Below are positions 1-8,178 of a stretch of DNA of 15,128 nt, piece by piece. The notes under the pieces are model-generated. The model saw only the letters and a list, made by a program, of their open reading frames with translations, ran no database searches and was not told the DNA's origin. The stretch is from Phoronis pallida (lineage: Eukaryota > Phoronida > Phoronidae): contig JAOXYC010234236.1 in assembly GCA_028565715.1 (NCBI GenBank), positions 1 to 15,128 of the forward strand. Direction: 5' to 3'. The position numbers and the translations under genes were made by a program. Within the stretch, counting starts at the first letter, position 1; the number at the start of each line of letters is the position of its first letter.

Positions 1-456
1 TTTCGGCGGTTTATTTGGCATCGAATTCTGAGATATCCACGTGTCTCAATGCAAGCCAACTACCACTGTTGTGCCAAAGGGTGTATATGCTGACAGCGGG
101 AAGTTGAAGAACTTGGCGAAGTATCCGTGGTTGAAAGAAATAGCATTCCACAAGTTATCTACCCCCGGAGTTTGTCCACATAAACAGACGACTTTCCGGA
201 AGTGAACGGGCATTCGCGTCTCTTTTCGCTAGAGTGACTTAAGTCGGATGTTGAGTATTGACGTTGATGTATGAAATATATTCAATTTTTTATCTGAGCT
301 TGACACAAATTGTTAATTATCTTGTTTACTGGAGTGACTAGAAGCTTGTTTTCCAGAACAATTCCCTGTCTCACTGTCACTAACATGTTGCAGAAATATA
401 AAACACAACTTGACAAATATCTCTTTACATTCAATTGATCAGTCAAAATTTGTTGG
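1..456. other. Unannotated AT-rich flank
   Basis: I see no supported gene here. The first 20 bases (a CGG...TTTATTTGG string) resemble the TTTATTTGG/TTTATTCGG edges of the repeat units near 3630 and 4157, so the window may start at the end of another copy. The short open frames carry no recognisable motif. Confidence 0.4.
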
Positions 457-605
457 TTAAAGTAACTGTCTCTGCGTTGGTCCAAATTCGGCATCAAACG
501 CAAAACCCTTAGAGAAATTATGTGTATGAGTCCTTTATTGAACATAACTTACCTGCATCTGAGTTAAAAAATTCAAAAACATCTGTAAGTTTAAATTTCA
601 AATTT
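457..605. repeat. One-armed relic of a TTAA foldback MITE
   Basis: The stretch begins TTAA then AGTAACTGTCTCTGCGTTGG. This closely matches the ends of the palindromic element at 10382-10738 (AGATACTGTCTCCTCGTTGG). The similarity continues with spaced matching blocks: a GTGTATGAGTCCTTT-like block, an ACCTGCATC block, and an AAAAAATTCAAAAA block followed by GTAA. It fades near 605. No matching inverted arm follows within several hundred bases, so only one arm of a former foldback seems to remain, truncated or degraded at the distal side. It is likely non-coding. Confidence 0.65.
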
Positions 606-1023
606 TCACCAAATAACAGTAACAAATACGTTACAAAACAAAAATATTTCTGGCCACATTCAGAAAACAATTGCTCACTGAAATATGATTTTTCAAATAA
701 GTCTACAACTGGCTGAACGAACCCTTCATTACCAGAGCTACATTGAAACATGTTATTGATCGAACAGAGGTTTGGACCTTATTTAAAGCAGAGTGTCTGA
801 TCAGATTGCAAAATCATCGATAAACCTGATCACCAGAATTTACAGTGCATTTCAATTATCAACTGACATTGGTAAACTGTCAGGATGATGACAGTTTTAT
901 TCAGATAGTTTATGTCAGAAATCATGTGAGTATGAAGTTCTGGTAATTTCCATTTGTAATTCAAATTTTGACTTATTTTAATATTTGTAATTACTTTTAA
1001 GTTAAAAGACCTATTTTTTTCAG
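606..1023. other. No recognisable feature
   Basis: This is AT-rich sequence with no convincing coding frame, repeat pairing or RNA gene. It ends in a polypyrimidine run and CAG that could act as a splice acceptor. Confidence 0.4.
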
Positions 1024-1055
1024 GACTAGCCTTTCACTTTTCTCAGATGAGAAAT
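1024..1055 (+). other. Possible 32-nt micro-exon
   Basis: A CTATTTTTTTCAG acceptor is followed 32 nt later by a GTGAGTG donor. One frame is open, reading TSLSLFSDEK after one leading base. The splice signals are good, but a 32-nt segment with no homology can arise by chance in AT-rich DNA. No partner exon with matching phase was found, so this is only a candidate. Confidence 0.15.
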
Positions 1056-2430
1056 GTGAGTGTTTATTATTAGGGGTAGGGGTTAAAGCTAGTGTCGCAT
1101 CAGTTATGGGAATGGTCGTGACCAGTTTTGTCTTCAATTTTAATTGATAAAAGAGACAGAATGAGGATTGTGCTTGGCAGACGTGCCTTTTTTCAGTTAC
1201 CACAGAGACTGAGAGCATATTTTATTAAGAGGGTATTATTTTTGCTTATTTCTAAGCGCGGTTTTATTGAGATTTCCTTTAAAAATCAATATTTTGAAGT
1301 TCAGTGAAAACAGTTTATTTGAAGTAAAAACAAATTACATTGATTTGATGTTAAATATGCACACATGAATAAATTGAGATCAAAGCTTTTTGGAATTTTT
1401 AAAAATTGACAAGGTTAAAATAGGTGTGTGGAATCCCTACATTCAAAGTATGAAGCTTAGGTTAGAACTCACAAATAAAATGAAAATGTTTGGTTCTTGT
1501 ATATAACAGTAAAAAATGGCCTCTTAATTGCAAAATGTTAAATTCAAATGTTCGTGTAGTGACGAGCACAAGTAGTAGTACTTTAATAAAAACAACCAAG
1601 TTTTTAAGTCGCAACATGTTTCGATGGAACTTCCACCATTGTCAAGCTTTATTTGCAGAATGACTAGCCTCAAGGCTGCGTACAAACACATAATCATGAC
1701 ATGCAATCAAGAGTCAAACAAAAATATGGAACGGCATATGAACAACGAACTAATACAAGTAAATGTTATTTACAAAAAAACACAGAGTTACTGGATCCAG
1801 GATGGCACATCCAAAAGCTGAAATAGTGACATAAACAACAACATAGAATCAATTAAATGGTGGTAACCGAATTTTAGGTTTTGTCTAAAATAAACATGAA
1901 TTAATGCAGTCACATTTTTATTTATGTCATCAAGTTACAAAAAGAAAATAAACTAGCCATAATATTCACATCAAGTGGAATTACATGTATTTGTTGCGGG
2001 ATTATCTCCAGCCATTAATCTCAACAAATGCTCGGTTAGACACTTGTGAGTCTTGAAAATCAATAGTTTTTAAGTCTCTGGAGTTAACATGTTCAAACGT
2101 ATTAATGGTCAGACACTAGATAAAGCTCAATGTATCAAAAACATTTAATTATCATCATTTCTAAACAAATGTTGATCATTTATCAGATTTCCCTCCTGTG
2201 CTTACAGTTGCAATTTAAATTCAGATGATTTTAAAAAACATACAGAGTGAAAATCAAAATTTCAAGATTACTGGCTTCCTCTGAATTGGTCAATTTTGTA
2301 AAAAGTCATTTGTTAACTCTGTGCCAATATATTATTTTATATGTTATAAAGCAGGAATTGACTGCTAAATTATTATTTGTATTGTGTTTATATATTATTA
2401 TTTGTATTAATCTAACTGTTTGTATAATTT
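1056..2430. other. No recognisable feature
   Basis: This is a long AT-rich stretch without a gene that I can support. The open frames of about 60-75 codons have low-complexity or unremarkable translations and no splice structure. Confidence 0.4.
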
Positions 2431-2432
2431 AC

Positions 2433-2472
2433 ATTGTAAAGTGCTTAGAAATTAGGCGCTATATAAAACATA
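2433..2472 (+). repeat. SINE-like 3' tail (GCGCTATATAAA core)
   Basis: The core reads TTGTAAAGTGCTTAG, then GGCGCTATATAAAACA, and runs directly into a TTA microsatellite. This 'AAAGCGCT..CGCTATATAAAT + (TTA)n' arrangement resembles 3' tails of dispersed short retroelements in many animal genomes (recalled, not searched). A reverse-orientation relative at 7359-7515 has the same core and an ATAATG/ATTATC tail. I cannot see the 5' boundary or a Pol III head for this copy. Confidence 0.5.
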
Positions 2473-2518
<46 letters not shown>

Positions 2519-2525
2519 TTTATTT

Positions 2526-2560
<35 letters not shown>
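2473..2560. repeat. (TTA)n / (ATTATC)n microsatellite
   Basis: About 15 uninterrupted TTA units pass into TTTTTA variants and then four ATTATC-type hexamers. It is the tail of the SINE-like element just upstream. Translation of this run gives a meaningless leucine tract. Confidence 0.95.
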
Positions 2561-2561
<1 letters not shown>

Positions 2562-3095
2562 AGGGAAGATAGTTGAGTATTTTGTCTTGTATCTTAATTA
2601 ATACAGTAATGACAATCAACTGTCCGGGTTTATGATACCTGCACTTAGTCTTGTAATTACTCTTATCCTAGTTTCTTATTTATTAGTGTTACCATGGTGA
2701 TTGTATCAATACCTGTATGAGCTTAGGTAAGACAAGTTCTACTCAGCAACAGTTATAAACAGTTGAACAATGCATGTCTTGAACACCAACTTTAATTGAA
2801 GACGTCATGTCAGTCAGGCAGTTGGTGGATAATTAGCTTAGATTTTCAGTTCAGAAAGTGCCTTCGAGTTGAAATTCAGATCATAACTATCCTTATATTA
2901 GAATTCATGTAACAAACTCGTATACTTTGTATTAGGAGTTTGCTACTTTGATATAACTTAGCAGAGTACACAAGTACTGAATCACGTGAAAAGCAATGTG
3001 CGCGACACGTGCATAATACTTTAGAACGTAAATAATTGTAAAGTTCAAGAACGTAAAGAATTGAAACTCTCACATTTTTTCGCAAATTGGTGATG
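2561..3095. other. No recognisable feature
   Basis: The stretch between the microsatellite and the 3100 foldback shows no exon-like or repeat structure that I can support. Confidence 0.4.
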
Positions 3096-3099
3096 TTAA

Positions 3100-3263
3100 G
3101 AGATAAAATGATTCTTATTCATGGGAAGTAATACCAACTTTTATTGGATTCGATTTTGAAAAATCATAGAACTCGCCAAAGGCTCGTTCTATGATTTTTC
3201 AAAATCTCATCCAATAAAAGGTGGTATTACTTCCCATTCATTGTAAGAATCACTTTATCTGTC
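3100..3263. mobile_element. Foldback MITE, ~164 bp, TTAA-type flank
   Basis: Two arms of about 75 nt are near-perfect inverted copies around a centre at about 3180 (GAAC-TCGCCAAAGGCTC-GTTC). Both arms contain the block GGGAAGTAATACCA and a TTTTGAAAAATCATAGAAC block, with only a few substitutions and one small indel. The left side is preceded by TTAA (3096-3099). The right side is followed by TTGA (3264-3267) where a duplicated TTAA would be expected, consistent with one mutation. It has no coding capacity and would form a long hairpin if transcribed. Confidence 0.75.
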
Positions 3264-3292
3264 TTGATAATTTTCTCATTTTCCTATTTCAG

Positions 3293-3447
3293 TGTGATTT
3301 GTGTTTTTGGTCAAATCCCCCATACCTTAGAATATCTATTAAGTTATTTTCTAATTATAAAAACTTTGAAATAACAAACCGTCTCTGGTCTTGTTTAATT
3401 GCAAACCGTGACTTTGTGAAATACAATTTGGCTGGTTATCTCAAATG
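3293..3447 (+). other. Candidate exon, unrecognised, open in one frame
   Basis: A TTTTCCTATTTCAG acceptor is followed by 155 nt open only in phase 0, up to an AAATG|GTGAGA donor. The translation starts CDLCFWSNPPYLRIS and ends NLAGYLK, and is not a family I know. It begins just 30 nt after the 3100 foldback. Splicing to the next candidate exon (4326) would create TGA at the junction, so the two are not a simple coding pair. It may be untranslated, part of another gene, or chance. Confidence 0.25.
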
Positions 3448-3548
3448 GTGAGAAAATGTGTAGCTTCAACTTGGCGCCAGGAGTTCTAATGAAAAGATCT
3501 TGTTGGCAGATTGCTATCCAATTAATGGTACCGGGATTTTCTGTAGAT

Positions 3549-3632
3549 AAGCCCCGGGGCTTGTATTCGGAAAATAAAATTTTCAGGCACTTTGAAAACT
3601 CCAAATAAAAGCCCGGGCGTTTATTTGGAAAG
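3549..3632. repeat. GCCCGGGC-palindrome repeat, copy 1
   Basis: The unit runs ATTCGGAAAATAAAATTTTC, then AGGCACTTTGAAAA, CCAAATAAA, the short palindrome AGCCCGGGCG and TTTATTTGGAAA. It aligns unit by unit with copy 2 at about 4082-4157. An extra CCCCGGGG palindrome sits just ahead of it. The class is unknown. The paired AATAAA-GCCC..GGGC-TTTATT design looks like a repeat end or subunit. Confidence 0.6.
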
Positions 3633-4081
3633 GGGAGGCGTAACAGAAAATCATAGCTTTGGCTATGATAATGTCGGCATGAAACACGATAGTATTATTA
3701 CAAGTGAAAGCCCTTTTGGGTTAATTAGTAGTCCTGAAAAGGACTGTTGTGAATTAGTTGATAGTTAATTGTGTAACAGCCTATCAATTTTTGCAATATC
3801 TGCCCAGTGGGAAAAGAAAATTAATGTGCAAGACACTTCCAGACCTCCATGTGGCAAAGGTGATCGCACCCAAGCACGGTCAGCAGCAACTCAACTATGC
3901 ATAAAACTGTGTTTTTTATAGTTCTAGTTAATAAATTTATGGTTTTCCAAGATTTGTTTCGTTTTTATAATTTGTTAATGCCCACAAAACTGAATTTGAT
4001 GTTGAGGGAACTTTTTAGAGGATTTTTCTGAATTAACGCCCCAATATCTGGGCACTTGAAACCAGAAATTGTAGCACCAAA
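3633..4081. other. Spacer between the two GCCC-palindrome repeats
   Basis: No gene is recognisable here. The segment could be the interior of one larger element bounded by the two repeat units, but I found no coding remnant that would name it. Confidence 0.35.
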
Positions 4082-4212
4082 TATTATTCGGAAAATGAAA
4101 TTTTGTCGGGCATTTTTGAAAATGCCAAATAAAGGCCCATGGGCATTTATTCGGAAAAAAATTCAAAAATTTTTCTAATAAACGCCCATGGGCCTTTCAT
4201 CGGATGGGCTTA
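4082..4212. repeat. GCCCATGGGC-palindrome repeat, copy 2 (doubled)
   Basis: This stretch aligns with copy 1 through ATTCGGAAAATGAAATTTTG, then GGGCATTTTTGAAAA, CCAAATAAAG, GCCCATGGGC and ATTTATTCGGAAA. A second inverted half follows at about 4160-4200 (AATAAACGCCCATGGGCC and TTTCATCGG). The segment therefore contains an imperfect 80-bp palindrome as well as being a direct repeat of 3549-3632. Confidence 0.6.
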
Positions 4213-4325
4213 TATAACATGCGGAAAATCCTGGTACCTATGAAATCTCAGGCTGATTACCTTTGCTTTGAATTGACATAATTTTTTGCTATCTACAAAA
4301 TTAGTGTGATTTTGTTTTTTTTCAG

Positions 4326-4373
4326 ACCAACTTTTGAGAATGTAGGACCAGATCAATTCCAGACTGATTTGAG
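4326..4373 (+). other. Candidate 48-nt exon, one open frame
   Basis: The acceptor GTTTTTTTTCAG is strong and the donor GAG|GTATTG is acceptable. Only one frame is open, reading PTFENVGPDQFQTDL, with two of three frames stopped. The composition looks protein-like, but the domain is not recognised. Joined to the exon at 5418 it reads one arginine and then stops. It could be an untranslated leader exon of the downstream gene, the end of an upstream gene, or chance. Confidence 0.3.
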
Positions 4374-4473
4374 GTATTGTGCAGTCTTATTTACAAGTCC
4401 CATCACACAGTCATGTCTTCTATGATGCTAATATTTTCGGTCATTCTTAAAGATGTGTCGTTAAAGAAATTTG

Positions 4474-4764
4474 TTACCGTATAACCCCGCAATTGTGCGC
4501 ATGCGCCTATATGCGAAATAATGCATTTTGCTCTCAAAATTTGTAAATTCAAATTCGCGCAAAATAGGCACATGGGCCTAAAGGTTCCGCGATTAGGCCC
4601 ATGTTAACCGGGTGCTCCGGATATAAGCGCACTTTTTGCATAGTAATTTCAACACTAGCTTTAAACAAATTTCTTGCAAAATAGGCGCATGGGCCTATAG
4701 GTTCCGCGTATAGGTGCGTATTCACGTAGAGGTGCATGCGCTCATTTGCGGGGTTATACGGTAA
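4474..4764. mobile_element. MITE with perfect 19-bp terminal inverted repeats
   Basis: The left end TTACCGTATAACCCCGCAA and right end TTGCGGGGTTATACGGTAA are exact inverted copies. Weaker pairing continues inward (GCGCATGCGCC / GGTGCATGCGC). If TA is taken as the duplicated target, the element begins CCGTATAACCCC on both sides, which would fit a Tc1/mariner-type insertion; other readings are possible. Inside are two direct repeats of about 40 bp (about 4558-4598 and 4675-4715), each with a GCAAAATAGGC.CATGGGCCTA core followed by GGTTCCGCG. There is no coding capacity. A reverse-strand open frame here merely translates the internal repeat twice. Confidence 0.85.
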
Positions 4765-5417
4765 TTTTCAAATGTTTGGGCAGTCTTTGTTAGATTGTCA
4801 TTCTCTTTTCCTGTCAATGTGGGCAGTCTAGTTGTCAGGTCAGGTCACTCTCCTCTCTGAAGCCATGGTCCAACAGATTTCCACCTTTTATATTGCATGA
4901 TTTTAATCTCAAATGTTCCATACACACCCTTGTAAGAAATAACACAAGTGAGAACAGTCTCTCAACACAGCTAGTCAGTTTCAATAATTGTGCAAAACTG
5001 ACTAGTCTAACACTCCACCACCAGTGGTCGCTAACCTGTTGGTTACACTGACATAGTAATAACAGTAATCCAGAGTTTTCCAACACAGTTATACAAAGGT
5101 ACCCGAAATAAAATTACATGACTACAAAATGAGGGAACTCAGAGTTAACCGTTAACTTGCACGCGCGATTCTATTGGTTTTGTTTCCCATTTTTTGTAGC
5201 CTTGTAATATTATTGGTCCACTTTGTTATTGCTGTGTTCTAGCTCGTCATTTTCTGTTCACTTTGACACTGTACTGCCATTGAAAAAGAATAAATTCGAA
5301 AGCTCTGGATTATGCATCTTTTTTACTCCGTCAGTTAATCGGAGTGACTTTTCAATGTATTTTATTGTTTTATCGCTGGCGATCGGCCATTTTATTAATA
5401 TTTTTACATTGTTTCAG
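4765..5417. other. No gene seen; two inverted CCAAT boxes
   Basis: I see no repeat or coding structure. Two ATTGG motifs (CCAAT on the minus strand) lie at about 5173 and 5213, near a CpG-containing ACGCGCGATT, upstream of the candidate exon at 5418. They could mark a promoter, but such motifs are common and no TATA box or start site is evident. Confidence 0.25.
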
Positions 5418-5499
5418 ATGAGTGCAATAAGAGAACCATGACAGACAGGTTATTCTCAGGAAGTACGGGTTAGATATACAAGTTACACAATGGGAACAG
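5418..5499 (+). CDS. Candidate alternative first coding exon A (ATG at 5490)
   Basis: The exon lies between a TTTTTACATTGTTTCAG acceptor and a strong CAG|GTATGT donor. All frames are stopped early, so most of it would be leader. A 7-codon upstream ORF starts at its first base (MSAIREP, stop at 5439). The last in-frame ATG, at 5490 in the good context ACACAATGG, gives ATG GGA ACA G and leaves the exon in phase 1. The exon at 14682 continues this frame as GT TCG AGT GGC. The joined N-terminus MGTGSS has Gly2 and Ser6, as N-myristoylation sites do, though that is only suggestive. The exon has an acceptor, so a further non-coding exon should lie upstream. Confidence 0.4.
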
Positions 5500-5619
5500 G
5501 TATGTATATGGTTTTGAAAAGCAAAATGTCTTTCAAAAGAATTTCATCCATGATACTATAACCCCAGGACAGTAGGATGACTGAACTTCAGACCTTCCAC
5601 TCAGGCCGAGGGACTGTAT

Positions 5620-5780
5620 CAATAGGCGACTCAAGAACAGTGGTATTACCTGGGCACACCTCATTCACTCCTGTTGTCTGACGGGCAAATGGCCGCGAAC
5701 ATACGAGTCATTAAACCGCTGATAAGTGCAATGAATGGAGGTGTGCCCGGGTAATACAACTGTTTTCGTGTCGCCCATTG
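5620..5780. repeat. Inverted repeat, ~50-nt arms, ~60-nt loop
   Basis: The left arm (5620 to about 5669) and right arm (about 5728-5780) are inverted copies containing GGCGAC, AACAGT.GTATTACC.GGG and GGCACACCTC. About 42 of 50 positions match by eye. No clear target duplication was seen. It may be a MITE or the foldback part of a larger repeat that continues to 5868. Confidence 0.6.
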
Positions 5781-5782
5781 CA

Positions 5783-5868
5783 GGGGGTCTTCTGGTTTTT
5801 TACCCAAAGTAGAATAGTGTGTTTAAGCGGAGTAACGTGATCAATAAACATTAAGCGAGACTCGATTA
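5783..5868 (+). repeat. Dispersed repeat, copy 1 (GTGTTTAAGCGGAGT core)
   Basis: The sequence GGGGTCTTCTGG..TTT, AAAGTA and GTGTGTTTAAGCGGAGT, followed by a GATCAA..AACAT block, aligns with 13406-13492 in the same orientation. The exact shared core is TGTGTTTAAGCGGAGT. The class is unknown and there is no open frame of note. Confidence 0.55.
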
Positions 5869-6259
5869 TCGCGGAGATAGAACAGACCATCGCTTGAGAT
5901 GGGCTGTGGGAGAGACTAGACAGTAGGATGAAGCAAGACTTTGGGTTCCTGCATCTCGCTGGAAAAGTGAACAGGATCCTAAATGAGTAAAAATGGCAGA
6001 TCATTGTCTCAGTGACAAACTGTTAATTGTTGGGTAATAAATTCTCACGGACGGCGGCCTACGTCATCATCATAACTTGGCAAAAGTTGAGGGAGGTAAA
6101 AGCCCGGACGATAAGTCAATACTATTGGCATCCGGGCACTTCTGGTATGTTTACGGCTGATGTTGCTATGATCAGCGCCATCTGGTCTTGGATACTGTCC
6201 GTAAGAATACTAGTTTATGCCCTGGTGAATTTTACATGGAGCCAGAAATCGGTCCTCGG
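5869..6259. other. No gene seen; short GCCCGGA...TCCGGGC hairpin
   Basis: There is one 79-codon plus-strand open frame at 6027-6266 with no recognisable motif. A 7-bp stem (GCCCGGA / TCCGGGC, about 6102-6137) lies within it. Base composition is richer in GC than the flanks, as in the neighbouring repeats, so this may be more repeat material. Confidence 0.35.
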
Positions 6260-6306
6260 GCAGTGATACCAGCATGGGGCCAGCCACCTCGGGCTGGTAT
6301 CACTGC
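6260..6306. repeat. Perfect 14-bp inverted repeat (hairpin)
   Basis: GCAGTGATACCAGC and GCTGGTATCACTGC are exact inverted copies separated by 19 nt. The loop holds a further GGGGCCAGCC / GGGC possibility. It could be a transposon end or a stable hairpin; its role is unknown. Confidence 0.7.
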
Positions 6307-6344
6307 TCTCAACTGACATCCTGCACGATATGAAATTGACCACA

Positions 6345-6420
6345 GGTAATAATCATTATCTGATGAGGATGGTAGTACCGGCGAAACATGTCACGTCTAA
6401 AAACAGTTGTTCTTTATCTT
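6345..6420 (+). repeat. Hammerhead-like / retroelement tail motif, copy 1
   Basis: GTA and a self-complementary ATAAT.ATTAT precede CTGATGAG, then a GGT/ACC-closed stem, then CGAAAC. These are the ordered boxes of a minimal type I hammerhead (NUH, CUGAUGA, stem II, GAAA). Stem II pairs only if one base is left unpaired and stem III is at most 2 bp, so activity is doubtful. The tail AAACAGTTGTTCTTTAT is shared with the copy at 11130-11200. Hammerheads are known in Penelope-like retroelements; assignment here is inference. Confidence 0.35.
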
Positions 6421-7355
6421 CAAATTTTATTAACCTTAGTATGCAACAGACCTTTTGGGAGGATTATATTTGACATTATCTAACTATAGAGCATCATACA
6501 GATCTTGTAACATGAATGATGATGGAGACACGACTGATCTAAAGTCTTGAAATTATACAGAAAAATATGTTTGCTGCATGCTACCACTTGCCCTGGAATA
6601 AACACTCTGGTAATTGTTGGTTGTTTCTTAGGAACTGTATTCATTTCATGTTGCATTCACAAGAGGTAATATATTATTTATACTGAGATTACAGTCGAAA
6701 GGGGAATAACAGATTATCTTTAATCCATGGAGTGTAGTCATGAAACAACATTATTTACCACATGCCATTAAGATTGACTTGAGCCAGAAAACATTAGCTG
6801 TGTCATTTTACATCTGATTATTGTTAACGAGTTATGAGATTATCAGATGTGTTCCACTAGCCCATTATATTTCACTATACAGACAGTGTTAACATTCTAC
6901 ACCTGATGGTCTTTAAAAAATAATTTTAGAACTCTTTGAACCCCAGTCTGTAATTATGGTAAATTTTTAAAAATTCAAAAGAAAAATTTAAATTTAGTCA
7001 CTTTACTTGATCATTAGATGATAGATTACTGATCTATTATTCTCAAATCAATTATTTCTTCTCTTTGCAGTATCTAACATGTAAACAAACCTTGAGTGAC
7101 ATGCAATTTGAATGAATTTCTCAGTTATTCGTCTAGCAACACTCTAAATTATTGAATATCACCATTCAGATAGAAGAAACATGTGTTAGATTATTAATAC
7201 GTTGGCTATGAACATGCATGCTACAAATATCATCGGGTTTGTCTTGTAATTCATGCATCACTTCATGTTTGATATGGCAGCTCTGTGTAACTTAATACTC
7301 ACATATAGTGAAAAATATTCACAGAATGTATATTTCTCGCTTAAACAGGTGCGAG
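6421..7355. other. No gene seen
   Basis: This is AT-rich sequence without a coding frame or pairable repeat. A good acceptor (TTATTTCTTCTCTTTGCAG) ends at 7070, but no sensible donor or open frame follows. Confidence 0.4.
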
Positions 7356-7358
7356 TGT

Positions 7359-7515
7359 TATAATAATGATAATGATAATGAGTGCATTTATATAGCGCTT
7401 TATCAATGAGCATATATTTTAAAGCTATTCACACATTACTATCAGGCTGGGGAACTGTTCAAAAATGTTCCATTTCAACTCCCCGGAGTCATACTGGCTA
7501 GCGCTGCGCTATATT
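7359..7515 (-). repeat. SINE-like element, reverse orientation
   Basis: Read on the minus strand, a body with ACTCCGGGGAGTTGAAATGG and a GTGTGAATAGCTTTAAAATA block leads to GATAAAGCGCTATATAAATG and a CATTATCATTATC tail. This tail is the same type as the plus-strand copy at 2433-2560. The 5' limit is approximate. No A/B box was identified within it. Confidence 0.55.
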
Positions 7516-7627
7516 GCTACAAAGCTATGCATTCTATTATTTTCCAATTACCATCACTTTCCTCTGGGTGGATGATAGGACATTGCGACATGACTTGGCA
7601 ACTCTCCATGCGATTTGTTGCGCGACT

Positions 7628-8168
7628 TGTCGTTCATGCTGCATGCGACGCGACATTGCGACTTTCCGACTTTTTCATATAAAATCATTATTATTTGAGA
7701 TTTAATCAACATTTTCGGCCAGAAAATGGAAGATAGTACATCATTGGATAGTGACAACGATCGTGAATTTACTTCTTCTTGTACGAAGAAGACGGCGCCG
7801 ACGAAGGAGAATGGTTGCGCAAAAAAAAAATTATTTAAAAATTTTAGGAGATCTACATACAGGGAATACCACCATCTTGTGCAAGAACTTTATTTTCACC
7901 CAGATAACTACTCAAAATAATTCCGAATGACAGAGGGTCAATTTGATTTCATTCTTGGGTTAATACAAGACCCACTTTTGATGGGCTGATTGCAAAATGT
8001 CGTACGACAAACTAGAAACCCGACTATCGAGATGCATTGTCGCATGCGACACGAAATGTCAGGTATGCAGTCGCATCCAGCATGAACGACACCGCTGTTT
8101 TAATGCTTTCTATTTTTACGCAACAATTTGTCGCAGCGTTTCAATGTCGTGTGGCATGCAGCATGAAC
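7628..8168 (+). mobile_element. Harbinger-derived non-autonomous element
   Basis: The left inverted repeat, 7632-7658 (GTTCATGCTGCATGCGACG...), matches the minus strand of 8142-8168 at 25 of 27 positions. A second, inner inverted copy lies at 8070-8091, with 21 of 22 matches to 7628-7649. The ends are rich in scattered GCGAC/GTCGC motifs. Between them lies the first part of a PIF/Harbinger-type transposase. The 3-bp target duplication usual for Harbinger is not apparent, so the true ends may lie a little outside (further GCGAC motifs occur from about 7585). It looks like an internally deleted, inactive copy that kept the 5' coding part. Confidence 0.6.
7726..7989 (+). pseudogene. PIF/Harbinger transposase N-terminal fragment
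   Basis: The start at 7726 is followed by an acidic, Ser/Thr-rich segment, then a Lys-rich stretch, then RSTYREYHHLVQELYFHPDNY. After an in-frame TAA (7918-7920) the same frame goes on FRMTEGQFDFILGLIQDPLL to TGA at 7987. The pattern 'EYHHL..EL..HPD.Y..-YFRMT...FD.IL..I.D' is the N-terminal helical part typical of animal Harbinger transposases, upstream of the DDE catalytic core. The TAA falls where family members usually have tyrosine, so it is a one-base nonsense change. The catalytic DDE region is absent. Recognition is from memory of the family. The piece is inactive. Confidence 0.7.
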
Positions 8169-8178
8169 CCCCCTTTAA

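Noticed and set aside
1-240. Coding exon at the window start
   Set aside because: It is slightly richer in GC than its surroundings, but no frame is open over a useful length with splice signals.
2473-2560. CRISPR-like array
   Set aside because: The short, spacer-less units are a simple microsatellite in eukaryotic sequence.
2247-2576. 109-codon plus-strand open frame ending in a leucine/serine tract
   Set aside because: The C-terminal half is a translation of the TTA/ATTATC microsatellite and the SINE-like tail. There is no motif or splice support.
4549-4737. Minus-strand frame with a repeated PLGPCAYFAR-like peptide
   Set aside because: The peptide repeat comes from the 40-bp direct repeats inside the MITE at 4474-4764, not from a gene.
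5711-6004. 97-codon minus-strand open frame
   Set aside because: It covers the inverted repeat arm and the dispersed repeat core, and the translation resembles no protein family.
7052-7095. Exon after the strong acceptor at 7070
   Set aside because: Stops occur at once in the usable frames and no donor at a sensible distance follows.
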